Below, one piece after another: positions 1 to 8,994 of a DNA stretch of 55,458 nucleotides (position 1 is its first letter; each line of letters begins with the position of its first letter). The stretch lies in the NCBI GenBank assembly GCA_020852855.1, contig JADZAA010000054.1, positions 1 through 55,458 of the forward strand. The letters are read 5' to 3'. This stretch comes from Bacteroidota bacterium (GTDB taxonomy: Bacteria; Bacteroidota; Ignavibacteria; Kapaibacteriales; UBA961). The notes under the pieces are model-generated. The model was given only the letters and a program-made list of their open reading frames with translations. It made no database searches and was not told the origin of the DNA. The position numbers were made by a program, and so were the translations under genes.

Positions 1-12
1 ATCTTTATCTAT

Positions 13-75
13 TCAAGTAATGGCAAAATCTTCGGTAATGCCTAACATCTCACGTAGAAAATCTATAAATTCCAT
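13..75 (-). other. Very short ORF at the window edge (20 codons)
   Basis: On the minus strand a GGGAGA ribosome-binding site lies 9 bases before an ATG at 75. The frame reads MEFIDFLREMLGITEDFAIT and stops at TGA. The codons after the TGA stay open to the window edge, only four more. It could be a leader peptide, the start of a frameshifted gene, or chance. No family is recognisable. The good ribosome-binding site is the only reason to list it. Confidence 0.25.
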
Positions 76-278
76 TTCCAACTTTCTCCCTGTAAATTTA
101 CTCCATTAAAAATTTAGTATAACCAAACATAATTCGTATGATTACTCGGATAATGCGGCGGTTATACTGTCTTTGTTCTTAAAAATGTTTAATAATCAGG
201 TGTTAAAGTATGATTGACTCAGATAATATTCACATTCGACAGAAATTTATGTAACGAACCGAGAAAAAAAATGTTATT

Positions 279-866
279 GTGGCAATGTCTATTCCAAAAT
301 CATATCAAAAAACAGATCTCGAGCTTTTCGATGAATTGACAGGAGAAAAGCGTACTGCGGAAGCGGCTTTTGCGGAATTATACCGGAGGCATGCATCGCG
401 GGTATTTGCGTATTGCCATAGAATTATGGGAAGTTACGAGCAAGCGCAAGATGCTTTTCAAGAAACGTTTATCAAGTTCTTCAAATCCGCGCAAGCCGGT
501 CGGCAAATGACGAATGTGGCTGCATATCTTTTGCGAATAGCGCGGAACACTTGTTTGAATACAATGCGTGCCGCCCCACAACAAATGCAGCAATCCGCAC
601 AAATAATCAAGGAATTTCACGGGGCAAGTGTTCCGTATTCGTTAGAAAACAAAGAACTGTTACAGTTGATTTCGATGGCACTCGAACTTTTGCCGGAGAA
701 TTACCGCGAAGCGTTCGTGCTTAGAGAGTACGACGGGCTGTCGTATTCGGAAATAGCCGAAATTGTGGATACATCACCCACAAATGTCAAAATGCGGGTT
801 TTTCGCGCCAAGCAAAGAATACGCGGAATACTTGCCCCTTATCTTAAAGATTTATCGAATACGTAA
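279..866 (+). CDS. ECF-type RNA polymerase sigma factor
   Basis: Alternative sigma factor of the extracytoplasmic-function class, which directs RNA polymerase to a small regulon, usually in response to an envelope signal. Region 2 (about residues 27-90) contains AFAELYRRHASRVFAYC and the acidic run QAQDAFQETFIKFF. Region 4 (about residues 130-187) has LPENYREAFVLREYDGLSY and an SPTNVKMRVFRAKQ recognition helix. At 195 residues it has the family's usual length. The frame opens with GTG at 279; an ATG two codons later (285) is an equally possible start. GAGAAAAAA at 261-269 is a weak ribosome-binding site. The anti-sigma-like gene begins 13 bases after the stop, the normal sigma/anti-sigma arrangement. 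Confidence 0.9.
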   Translation: MAMSIPKSYQKTDLELFDELTGEKRTAEAAFAELYRRHASRVFAYCHRIMGSYEQAQDAFQETFIKFFKSAQAGRQMTNVAAYLLRIARNTCLNTMRAAPQQMQQSAQIIKEFHGASVPYSLENKELLQLISMALELLPENYREAFVLREYDGLSYSEIAEIVDTSPTNVKMRVFRAKQRIRGILAPYLKDLSNT

Positions 867-879
867 TAGGCTTACGATT

Positions 880-2076
880 ATGGAATCTGCTTCTTATTCC
901 GATATGATTTGCGCCTTTCTTGACGGCGAACTTGACATATCAAGCGAAGAATCGCTTTTTGCCGCATTGGCGGCGGCACCTGACCTGCGAACAGAAATGC
1001 GCGAATATCTTTCGATTCGCTCGGCCGTGCAATCTCATACCGAAGCGTTTACGCCGCCGGCCGAATCTGCTCTCGCTGTTTTCGGAGGCGTTGGTCTTGA
1101 TTATCCGGCAATACCGCCGCCAAGAGATAAAGCACGTAAAATCGGCGTGTTTTGGTCAAACTTCGGACTTATAGCAACATTTTCAGTTTTATTTTCTCTG
1201 GCAACTTGGGGCGTGGTAAGTTATTGGTATGAAAATAAGTTGAGTGAATTTACATTGTACGGGCGCAATATATCCGCCGCTCATTCTGTTACCGCACTTC
1301 AGTCGGCTTCCATTGCCGACTTTACGGCACTTCGTACTACAACAAAACTTGTAACGAATACATCGCACATGGCAGGAAATGGTGCAAATGTATTTTCAAC
1401 AGACTCATTTTCTTCTATAGCATCTCCAATCTTGGCAGTATTTGACACGGAGAACGGCGGCAATACCACATCGCCCAGCGAAATATCTGCAACAACAATA
1501 GTTGATGCACGGCCTGTTTCGTCCGCGGCCATTACATATTCGGCACCGCAAATAATACAGTCCGATACATTCAGCCCGGCCTCGGTTTATCCGCAGTTTT
1601 GGATGCAGGCACGGGGCATTGCAACGATAACCTCATCGCCCGCGCCATTGTCGAACGTCGGTATTTCGCCTTTTGACAACGCGGCTGTAAGCGGTTATTA
1701 CAAGCTTTCGAGTGCATTTTCAATTGGCGCGGAAATAGGCCGCGAATACTACGCATTGCAATATACAGGCAAATCCGAAAGTACGGATATAATCTATCGT
1801 CAAGTGGTGCCATTATTGTTCGGCGGACTAACGGCGCAATATTCGTTGGAACCGCAGGAGAGCTTCGGCGACATTACGACGTATTTGGCATTATCGGGCG
1901 GCGGAACAGAAATCGGGCAATATGTGCGCGCCACGCTCGGCATTTATTATCCATTGTCTTCATCTTTCGGAATGACGCTCGGCGGCGACCTAAGCAGTTT
2001 GTTTTTTCAATTTCAAGGACGCTCTTTCCAATCTTGGAAATCGGGACTGACCTATGGTTTTGCATTTCAATTTTGA
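880..2076 (+). CDS. Anti-sigma-factor-like membrane protein with a barrel-like C-terminus
   Basis: Probable regulator of the ECF sigma factor just upstream. ATG at 880 is chosen because an open frame further upstream would overlap the sigma gene and because residue 1 begins the domain directly. Residues 1-55 look like an anti-sigma N-terminus (FLDGELDISSEESLFAALAAAPDLRTEM), but there is no His/Cys zinc-binding motif. One membrane helix lies at about 92-116. The long periplasmic part has a Ser/Thr/Ala-rich linker and then, from about 250, alternating aromatic and small residues. It ends in ...GFAFQF, like an outer-membrane beta-barrel. An inner-membrane helix and a C-terminal barrel in one chain is odd; the C-terminal part may instead be a periplasmic sensor. 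Total 398 residues. The family assignment of the C-terminal part is inference. Confidence 0.65.
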   Translation: MESASYSDMICAFLDGELDISSEESLFAALAAAPDLRTEMREYLSIRSAVQSHTEAFTPPAESALAVFGGVGLDYPAIPPPRDKARKIGVFWSNFGLIATFSVLFSLATWGVVSYWYENKLSEFTLYGRNISAAHSVTALQSASIADFTALRTTTKLVTNTSHMAGNGANVFSTDSFSSIASPILAVFDTENGGNTTSPSEISATTIVDARPVSSAAITYSAPQIIQSDTFSPASVYPQFWMQARGIATITSSPAPLSNVGISPFDNAAVSGYYKLSSAFSIGAEIGREYYALQYTGKSESTDIIYRQVVPLLFGGLTAQYSLEPQESFGDITTYLALSGGGTEIGQYVRATLGIYYPLSSSFGMTLGGDLSSLFFQFQGRSFQSWKSGLTYGFAFQF

Positions 2077-2085
2077 TTTTTTGCC

Positions 2086-2781
2086 ATGAAAAAGACTACA
2101 TTAATTCTAACATTTACAATTGTATTGCTTACAACTGTTTCTTGTCGTAACCCGTTGGATGTAGGCGGTATAACTACTTCCGAGATAGAGCGCAAGCCGC
2201 CCGCGCCGGTTATTGGTTCGGTCTGCTTCGGCAGCGGTGAGCATTACAGCGGCAAAAGCGGTTGGAGCGTCGCGCCCAACAAATGCGAAAGTATATATGC
2301 AAGAGTAGACACTACGCAGGGCAATAAGCCGGCACTTTTTATGCGAGGTTCTATGCTCACCGATTCGCAAGGTGCGGAATTTACCGGCACGGGACAAAAA
2401 ATAGCCGCTGCTTTGCGAGAGGTACGTTTCAGATTCGATTCTCTGCCGCTGGATAACCGCGGCACGAATCTGATAGACCGAATTTCGCAACCGCTCGGCG
2501 CCGAATTTATAGTGGAACGAATCACTAATCGCTATGATTCCGCAAATAAAACTTGGCGGCAAATACAAATAACCGACACAATAATTCCGGACGGCTCGGC
2601 TAATGCTTATTGCAGTGCCAGATTACTGAACGATTATACGCAAGTTCTGGCCAATCCACAAGCTCATCAGCTGAAATTCGAAATGATTTTTCGCTTGCGT
2701 ATAGTGTTGCAAGAACCTAAAAATATTGAACCGTCAATAATTTATATCAACGGTGTGGCCGGCTCGCAAATTCAGTACTGA
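2086..2781 (+). CDS. Putative lipoprotein, third gene of the sigma-factor operon
   Basis: 231 residues with a clear lipoprotein signal: a Lys-Lys start, a hydrophobic stretch, then the lipobox TTVSC with Cys at residue 20. It should be lipid-anchored in the envelope. The mature part has no domain I recognise; it is mixed beta-rich sequence with several charged loops. It begins 9 bases after the anti-sigma stop and is followed by a strong terminator, so it closes a three-gene unit (sigma, anti-sigma, lipoprotein). It may act with the anti-sigma protein's periplasmic part or be a target of the regulon; the sequence does not decide. Confidence 0.7.
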   Translation: MKKTTLILTFTIVLLTTVSCRNPLDVGGITTSEIERKPPAPVIGSVCFGSGEHYSGKSGWSVAPNKCESIYARVDTTQGNKPALFMRGSMLTDSQGAEFTGTGQKIAAALREVRFRFDSLPLDNRGTNLIDRISQPLGAEFIVERITNRYDSANKTWRQIQITDTIIPDGSANAYCSARLLNDYTQVLANPQAHQLKFEMIFRLRIVLQEPKNIEPSIIYINGVAGSQIQY

Positions 2782-2839
2782 AAAATACGCCTTTTCACCC
2801 ACCATGCATATTGCGGCAAATCATATTCCGCAATATACG

Positions 2840-2880
2840 AAGCAACGTCGGAGCAGATGTTTCGACGTTGCTTTTTTTTA
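2840..2880 (+). terminator. Rho-independent terminator of the sigma/anti-sigma/lipoprotein unit
   Basis: Perfect 11-bp stem AAGCAACGTCG (2840-2850) / CGACGTTGCTT (2863-2873), 12-base loop, then a T-run. A smaller hairpin, TTGCGG/CCGCAA, lies immediately before it (about 2811-2832). Confidence 0.9.
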
Positions 2881-2980
2881 TTTTTTGCTGTGCAGGTTAT
2901 CTGCCGAAAAAAGCTTGTAATTTCAAATAGAACGAGAACTTAATTCACATGTTTTATTATTGTCGGAAAAATTTCGGGCA

Positions 2981-3028
2981 AAAAGCCCCTGCTTTTAAGA
3001 TTGCGTATGCATCTTGAAGACAAGGGCT
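2981..3028 (-). terminator. Probable terminator of clpV
   Basis: Read on the minus strand: AGCCC...CTTCAAGAT, a 9-base loop, ATCTTAAAAG...GGGCT, then TTTTT. The stem has G-T wobbles and an internal mismatch. It lies about 80 bases after the clpV stop and faces the terminator of the preceding plus-strand unit. Confidence 0.65.
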
Positions 3029-3109
3029 GTCTGTTCTGCAATTATTTTTATATGCACGGCACAAGGCTGTTTGCTGCATTTCCGAAAAGTTTATGCTGTA
3101 ATTTTTCGA

Positions 3110-5866
3110 TTATCCGGCAACGATATTATCGTCGGGTAATCCATCTTTTGCTTCAGATTGTGCAAGCGATTTCATAGTCTCGATTTCATCGTCGAAACCG
3201 TACAGAAAATTGCCGTCTTCGCTTAGCGATATATGCGCCCGTTCAAACGATTTTTCGGCGGCCATACGCTCCAAAATCAGCATGGAAAGAGTAGGCAACA
3301 CATTATTGCTCAATATATTATCCGCAGCGCGCGCACCTGTATCGGCTTCCGTACAACGTTGGACTATAGCCGAAACTATAGCGTCATCATAAGTTAATTC
3401 GGCGCGATGATTTTCCGCAAAACGTCGCTGTATTTTGCGGATTTTCAGCCGCACAATGTCTTTCATAATTTCATCGTCGAGCGGATAATACGGCACAATA
3501 GTCATTCGCCCTACAAGTGCGGGTTTGAATACATGCATCAATTCTGGACGCAAGTATTCTACCAAAGTTTCAACATCGGGCATTTGCGGCAATGCGCAGG
3601 CATTGAAAATCGTGTCTGTTCCTACGTTTGTGGTGAGCAGAATTACCGTGTTGCGGAAGTTTATTTGTACTCCTTCGCCGTCCTCCATCACACCTTTGTC
3701 GAACACTTGATAGAAAAGTTCCATAACGTCCGGATGTGCTTTTTCCACTTCATCGAGCAACACAACGCTATACGGATTACGCCTTACGGCTTCGGTCAGC
3801 ACACCGCCTTGTCCATAGCCCACATAGCCCGGCGGCGAGCCTTTCAGCGATGAAACTGTATGAGCTTCCTGATATTCCGACATATTTATACTGATTAGGT
3901 TGCGCTCTCCGCCGTAAAGAATTTCTGCAAGCGTAATTGCTGTTTCCGTTTTTCCTACGCCGCTTGTTCCGGCAAGCAAAAATACGCCTATAGGTTTGTC
4001 GGGGTCCGTCAGTTCGGCTTTCGAGGTCTGAATTCGTTTGGCTATAATGTCGAGCGCATGGTCTTGTCCCACGACGCGCTCGCGCATTTTTTCGGATAGA
4101 TGCAGCATAGTCTGTATTTCGTCGGCAACCATTTTCCCTATGGGAATTCCCGTCCAATCGCCAATAATAGAGGCAACGGTTTGAGTATCCACGCGAAGCG
4201 GCACCATAGGTTCATCGCCTTGAATTTGAGATAATTCATTGCGAATAGACTCCAATCGGCCGTTATATTCACTGATATCGGGCGGCGTTTCGGGTTTTTC
4301 TCCGGCGGCGGCACTGATTCCGGTTATTTCTTCCAATGTTTTCTGTACATCGCGGTACTCTCCTACCAATGCCAATTCCTTTCGCCAACGTATTCCGAGT
4401 CCGGCTTTTTCGGCCACGATACGTTCGCGTTCGGCTTGCAGTTCTGCTATTTCGGCGAAATGGTCTGCTCCGGCAAGGCTTTCGCGTTGCAAAATCGGAA
4501 TTTCAATATCAATTTGTTGCATTCGGCGCGCAATATTTTCAATCGGAACAGGTGTATCGTTTTGCTTAATTCCGACTCGGGCGCAAGCCGTATCCAAAAC
4601 GCTGATTGCTTTATCGGGCAATTGACGGCCTGTAATATATCTGTCGGAAAGTTTTACGGCTTCGCGCACGGCTTCGTCCAATATTCTTACGCCGTGATGT
4701 TTTTCCAGCGTATCAACTTGGCCGCGCAACATATAAATTGCATTTTTCACCGAAGGTTCTTCCACAACTATCGGTTGGAATCTGCGAGTCAACGCAGGAT
4801 CTTTCTCGAAATATTTTTTGTATTCCGACCAAGTGGTGGCCGCCACCGTCCGCAGTTCGCCGCGTGCGAGGGCCGGTTTCAGTAAATTTGCTGCATCGCC
4901 CTGCCCGGCCTGCCCGCCGGCACCGATAAGTGTATGCGCTTCGTCAATAAAAAGAATTATCGGAGTAGGTGAACTTTTTACTTCATTGATTACGGATTTC
5001 AGACGATTTTCAAATTCGCCCTTCACGCCCGCACCGGCTTGCAACAAACCAAGGTCAAGCGTTCGCAGAACCACGTTTTGCAACGAGGGCGGAACGTCGC
5101 CCGCCACAAGACGCTGGGCAAATCCTTCTACCACAGCGGTTTTTCCAACTCCTGCTTCGCCCGTAAGTATAGGATTATTCTGACGGCGGCGCGTAAGAAT
5201 ATCAATGATTTGACGAATTTCGTAATCGCGTCCCAGAATCGGGTCTATTTTACCGGCACGCGCTTTTGCCGTCAGGTCTTCGGTGTATAAATCCAATGCT
5301 TGAGTGCCGGCAGGCGGCGCGGGAACATTGGGGTCGGCATTTGCAGCGGCCGCCGTGCTTCCTCCGGACGGGCTTACGTTGCGATATGCGTCCTCGCCCG
5401 AACCGCGAATAATATCGGCCAAGTCGCGACGAAGTTGTTCACGGGTTATGCGCAATATAGTCGGGCTTGATTCCGCCATTGCAGAGCGAATAGACTCGTT
5501 CTCGTAAATCGCAAGAAACAATGCACCCGAGCGAATAGCCGTTTCGCCCAGAAGAAGCGACGAAACAGTCCAACCGTCGGTTAGAAGCTCTTGAATATGA
5601 GGCGAAAAATACGGCGCACGGCTGTTGCCGCGCTTAAAACGTTCCATAGCCCGCGTCATATCGCGCATAAGCGATTCGGCGCGAAGGTCGTAATGCCGCA
5701 ACAATCGGCTTAAATCGCTGTCGGGAACTTCCAGCAATTTAATAAGAAAATGCTCGATTTCTATATTAAAATGCGTTTGCGCCACACATAAATGCGCCGC
5801 GGTTTCAAGCGCACGACGGCACACGGGATTCAACTTGTCGGTCAGTGTTTTCAGATTAACTTCCAT
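3110..5866 (-). CDS. clpV: ClpV/TssH-type AAA+ ATPase (type VI secretion sheath recycling)
   Basis: Double-ring Clp/Hsp100 ATPase. In type VI secretion, ClpV disassembles the contracted TssB/TssC sheath in the cytoplasm. The N-domain (residues 1-150) has the ClpV-type start: NPVCRRALETAAHLC, then NIEIEHFLIKLLE. AAA1 has Walker A GEAGVGKT at 236-243 and Walker B ILFIDEA at 304-310. A coiled middle domain lies at about 440-550. AAA2 has Walker A GTSGVGKT at 633-640 and Walker B VVLLDEVEKAHPDV at 701-714. At 918 residues it is full length for ClpV and all nucleotide-binding motifs are intact. A CCGGAGAAAG ribosome-binding site supports the ATG at 5866. No other tss gene is in the window. ClpB is the alternative, but the N-domain argues for ClpV. 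Confidence 0.85.
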   Translation of the reverse strand: MEVNLKTLTDKLNPVCRRALETAAHLCVAQTHFNIEIEHFLIKLLEVPDSDLSRLLRHYDLRAESLMRDMTRAMERFKRGNSRAPYFSPHIQELLTDGWTVSSLLLGETAIRSGALFLAIYENESIRSAMAESSPTILRITREQLRRDLADIIRGSGEDAYRNVSPSGGSTAAAANADPNVPAPPAGTQALDLYTEDLTAKARAGKIDPILGRDYEIRQIIDILTRRRQNNPILTGEAGVGKTAVVEGFAQRLVAGDVPPSLQNVVLRTLDLGLLQAGAGVKGEFENRLKSVINEVKSSPTPIILFIDEAHTLIGAGGQAGQGDAANLLKPALARGELRTVAATTWSEYKKYFEKDPALTRRFQPIVVEEPSVKNAIYMLRGQVDTLEKHHGVRILDEAVREAVKLSDRYITGRQLPDKAISVLDTACARVGIKQNDTPVPIENIARRMQQIDIEIPILQRESLAGADHFAEIAELQAERERIVAEKAGLGIRWRKELALVGEYRDVQKTLEEITGISAAAGEKPETPPDISEYNGRLESIRNELSQIQGDEPMVPLRVDTQTVASIIGDWTGIPIGKMVADEIQTMLHLSEKMRERVVGQDHALDIIAKRIQTSKAELTDPDKPIGVFLLAGTSGVGKTETAITLAEILYGGERNLISINMSEYQEAHTVSSLKGSPPGYVGYGQGGVLTEAVRRNPYSVVLLDEVEKAHPDVMELFYQVFDKGVMEDGEGVQINFRNTVILLTTNVGTDTIFNACALPQMPDVETLVEYLRPELMHVFKPALVGRMTIVPYYPLDDEIMKDIVRLKIRKIQRRFAENHRAELTYDDAIVSAIVQRCTEADTGARAADNILSNNVLPTLSMLILERMAAEKSFERAHISLSEDGNFLYGFDDEIETMKSLAQSEAKDGLPDDNIVAG

Positions 5867-6059
5867 AGTCTTTCTCCGGTTTAGAAATAATTGATTGAGA
5901 AAATTTGCAAATCAATGGTTAATCATACGAATTCAGTCGGCGAATTTAGTGCATTTTTTCTATGCAACGAACTGCTATTTTTGTTCTATCGGCAGTTTCA
6001 GCAAATTATTTGTCTATATCTATGTATAATGTCTTAATACAAACAAACTTAACAACCGT

Positions 6060-6110
6060 AACACGGCGTTGTGCCGTAAGAATATAACCGGTGCGCAACG
6101 CGGTTACGTT
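6060..6110 (-). terminator. Two adjacent hairpins after the M14 carboxypeptidase gene
   Basis: TAACCG/CGGTTA (6085-6106) and ACGGC/GCCGT (6063-6077) lie just beyond the carboxypeptidase stop on the minus strand. Neither is followed by a proper T-run, so they may be a weak terminator or an RNA 3'-end stabiliser. Confidence 0.3.
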
Positions 6111-6127
6111 AATTTATTCTGATGCTC

Positions 6128-8485
6128 TTAGCGTATGACGACTATTTTTCCGTAAGCGACGGCTCCGGCGCATCGCACAATCGCGTAATACGATGCTTGC
6201 GCCCATTCGGCAACAGGAAGTTCAACTACGGTTTCATTACCGCCACTCGCGGATAAAACGACGCGATATATTTGGCCGCCGAACGAATTAAATACTTCGA
6301 CTTCAATTGCAGTTCCGGCCGGGATTTGCGAGTTCGGCAAATACGCGGAAATATACGCCTTATTATCGGCCGGCGAAGGGAAAAAGTCGGCACTAAACGC
6401 GGAGAAATCACTTTGTTTACGGGGTATTTCAGTTTTCAATATCTCGATTTGCACATTTTGAACGGCGATTCCGTCGGCTACATAGCCTTGTTCTGCCGCC
6501 AGAACAAAACGCAAAAGGATTTCTTTGCCGCAAAATTTATTCAGCGAACATTCTTGCATTTCCCAAATCGGAAAATTCCCCTGTAATGCCGGCCCGTTTC
6601 CGCCGCCAAGTGTATCCGGCAGATTTGCATCGGTGCGCATACGCCCGGCGGACAAACGCTCCCAGCCGCGCCCTCCGTTGGTTGATACCTCGATTGCAGC
6701 TGCATCTTTCCGAGTCAAGTTCCATTTTGCCCGAAAATGCAGAGTTGCCGCATCTGCATTGCGCAGGTCAATATTCCGCCCGTATACTGCGGCATTAAGC
6801 GAGTTCGGGCGATAGAATCCATAAGGACTGTCGGCAAGCGAGAATGTGCCGCCATCGCGACGAACTCCCCAATTGCCCGCATTCCAATTTGAAATATCGG
6901 AACTATCTGCAAATAAAGTCAGTATTTTAGGCCGACGAAACATGCTGCGTAAGGTGTCGAGCCGCCGCGTTCCTTCTTGTTCAATTTCAAGTACATGAGC
7001 ATTTTGAGAATTATCTGCAATATGCGGCTTTATGATAATTTGCCAATTTGCCGATACGGATGCCGCCGGTTTTAATTCCGGCAATGTAAATTCTTGTTTG
7101 TCAATGATTATATTTCCCGAAGCCTTAAGTCGTGCAAATACGCCGGCCGGGCTTGGCCGCGTTCCTACGTTCATAACAGTAACGCGCTCAATCGCTGTCG
7201 TATCATTTATCCATTCGATTTGGGTTTCTACGGGACGCAGATTTACACCTGCACTCCAAACGGCTTGATAATTTGCATATAAATTTTCGGCCGCCAAAGC
7301 CTCGATGCGGTTGGGACGCGCCCAAAAGCCGTCTGAATGTGTGCCGGTTTCGGAAGTTATCGAAAGAATTTTTGCGGTTGCATAGAAATAATCGTCGCTT
7401 CCGCCGCGTACACCGTAGCCTAATGTTTCCACATCTCTACCCAAAGAAAAATTATTGCGACGTGTAATTTCCGCGCCGTAGTTTCTGAACAGCAACGAGT
7501 CGTTCGTTTCGCGCCCGGAATACGAAAACGGATAAATGCACACATTGCCGTATGTATGATAATTCATAGCCGTACTAAAACGGCGCGAGGCAACAAAGTC
7601 GCGAATTGCCTGAGTTTCCGATTCGGAGAATGGGTATGTTCCTCTGTAAGTTTCATCGCTCGGATTGGCAGACGAGCCGTCGTTATCGGCGTTCCAAAAT
7701 TCATATGGGCCGTAATTGCGGTTCAAATCAACGCCCCAATTATTGCCGTTTTGTCTTCGGTTTTTCCGCCAAAGTCCACCGCCGTCAGGATAATTAGCCC
7801 GATTAAATTCGTAGCCGTCGGGGTTTAATGCCGGAATACACCAAATCGCACGATTGCGAAGCAAAAAATCATTTTCGGAAGATTTGTCGCTGTTTTCCAG
7901 ATAATTCCACAGAAAATATGTAATTGCGGTTACGCCGCCAGGTTCGCGGGCGTGGTGAAGTGCGGTAAAAACAGATTCGGGAACGGAATCGTTTTCTGGG
8001 GCGAGCGAAATTCTGTACGCAAATATAGGACGATTTTCAATGGTTGTTCCTATACGCAGTGGTGCAGAAACAGCCGACGGGAAGGCTTTACGCATACGGT
8101 CAAATTCGGCGTAAATCTCTTCGAGCGTCAAATATCCGCCCATAGAGCCGAGCCGAAATCCGGTTGCGGCAACACGTTGCAGTTTGGGCGAGGCCTTTGC
8201 GCGCATTGCATAAAAATTCGATAAATCTGCAATAATTATTTCCGCTTCAAATCCGGCCGCGTGTATTCGTGCTATTGTTGCAGTATCGGCCGCAAATTCC
8301 GTGTAAAGCCCCGACCGGAATATTCCTTCCGCATTTAATCCGAATCGTGACGGCAAGAACGACGTATCGCAAACACGAGCAAGCGAATATCTATCGCGAG
8401 GGAATGAATTTTCAACAAATATTTGCCCGCTTACCGCGCAATATGAAAATACTGCGCAGAAAAGCGTAAACAACTTGCGGTTCAC
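6128..8485 (-). CDS. Secreted M14 zinc carboxypeptidase with T9SS sorting domain
   Basis: Zinc-dependent carboxypeptidase predicted to cut C-terminal residues from peptides outside the cell. A signal peptide (residues 1-20, ending CAVSG) and a pro-region lead to the M14 domain at about 110-405. Zinc ligands are His178 and Glu181 (HHAREPG) and His310 (NYHTYG). NRNYG supplies the substrate-binding Asn/Arg, and Glu379 (SETGTH) is the catalytic base. Next come beta-sandwich regions (about 400-700), including an immune-inhibitor-A-like stretch with VSTNGGRGWE. The last 80 residues look like a type A T9SS C-terminal domain, ending YGKIVVIR, which implies export and surface attachment or release by the type IX system. 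The 785-residue length fits this multidomain layout. Confidence 0.9.
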   Translation of the reverse strand: MNRKLFTLFCAVFSYCAVSGQIFVENSFPRDRYSLARVCDTSFLPSRFGLNAEGIFRSGLYTEFAADTATIARIHAAGFEAEIIIADLSNFYAMRAKASPKLQRVAATGFRLGSMGGYLTLEEIYAEFDRMRKAFPSAVSAPLRIGTTIENRPIFAYRISLAPENDSVPESVFTALHHAREPGGVTAITYFLWNYLENSDKSSENDFLLRNRAIWCIPALNPDGYEFNRANYPDGGGLWRKNRRQNGNNWGVDLNRNYGPYEFWNADNDGSSANPSDETYRGTYPFSESETQAIRDFVASRRFSTAMNYHTYGNVCIYPFSYSGRETNDSLLFRNYGAEITRRNNFSLGRDVETLGYGVRGGSDDYFYATAKILSITSETGTHSDGFWARPNRIEALAAENLYANYQAVWSAGVNLRPVETQIEWINDTTAIERVTVMNVGTRPSPAGVFARLKASGNIIIDKQEFTLPELKPAASVSANWQIIIKPHIADNSQNAHVLEIEQEGTRRLDTLRSMFRRPKILTLFADSSDISNWNAGNWGVRRDGGTFSLADSPYGFYRPNSLNAAVYGRNIDLRNADAATLHFRAKWNLTRKDAAAIEVSTNGGRGWERLSAGRMRTDANLPDTLGGGNGPALQGNFPIWEMQECSLNKFCGKEILLRFVLAAEQGYVADGIAVQNVQIEILKTEIPRKQSDFSAFSADFFPSPADNKAYISAYLPNSQIPAGTAIEVEVFNSFGGQIYRVVLSASGGNETVVELPVAEWAQASYYAIVRCAGAVAYGKIVVIR

Positions 8486-8532
8486 ATTTACCTCAAAGAC
8501 GGGAAAACGTTAAATTAACCGAATTTTTACGT

Positions 8533-8567
8533 AAAAAAATGCCGCAAGAAATTATTTTTCTTGCGGC
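8533..8567 (-). terminator. Rho-independent terminator
   Basis: Perfect stem GCCGCAAGAAA (8541-8551) / TTTCTTGCGGC (8557-8567) with a 5-base loop. Minus-strand T-run at 8534-8539. It ends the small membrane protein gene 20 bases beyond its stop and insulates the carboxypeptidase gene. Confidence 0.9.
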
Positions 8568-8588
8568 GTGATTTTTTCGGGAGATATA

Positions 8589-8939
8589 TTATTTCAGTAT
8601 TGTAAATCCGCCTATTACGGGGAGCGGCTTCATTTTTCCGCCGGCTGCATTTACAATTCCGAGAACCATCAGCACCAGCAATCCGACTTGAACAGCCGTG
8701 ATGAACATTCCGAGCATGGGAATATCCATAAAAGCAAGTGCAGTTTTCACCACGCTGAGAATTACGGACATTAAGAACAACGAAAGTCCTTGATTGGCAT
8801 GATACTTGGCAAACTGCGAATCTTTGGCGGCTATAAGCGGCACAAAGCACAGACAGCCCAAGTAGGCGATTATTCCCATGACTTTATTTTTCTGCGCGTC
8901 ATCGGGATCGGCCATAAATTCTTCGTCAAAACTTGCCAT
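8589..8939 (-). CDS. Small DUF4870/Tic20-like membrane protein
   Basis: 116-residue inner-membrane protein with about three hydrophobic helices: IIAYLGCLCFVPLIAA, LSLFLMSVILSVVKTALAF and MFITAVQVGLLVLMVLGIVNA. The charged N-terminus (DEEFMADPDDAQKNK) and the KYHANQGLSLFL motif are typical of the DUF4870/Tic20-like family, whose role is unknown. ATG at 8939 is chosen because GGAG lies 8 bases upstream; the frame is open 16 codons further but without a ribosome-binding site. Immediately upstream on the same strand is a lipoprotein gene, probably co-transcribed. Confidence 0.75.
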   Translation of the reverse strand: MASFDEEFMADPDDAQKNKVMGIIAYLGCLCFVPLIAAKDSQFAKYHANQGLSLFLMSVILSVVKTALAFMDIPMLGMFITAVQVGLLVLMVLGIVNAAGGKMKPLPVIGGFTILK

Positions 8940-8994
8940 ACTACATCTCCGTATTAGTTGAAAAATTGAAAAAAGACGGGAAAACAAATTGTAA

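Noticed and set aside
4436-4885. 149-codon antisense frame in clpV
   Set aside because: It lies entirely opposite conserved ClpV sequence and its translation looks like random coding shadow.
5976-6110. Possible plus-strand small RNA between clpV and the carboxypeptidase
   Set aside because: There is a TATTTTTG box at 5976 and hairpins downstream, but no -33 box and no T-run, so the case is too thin to call.
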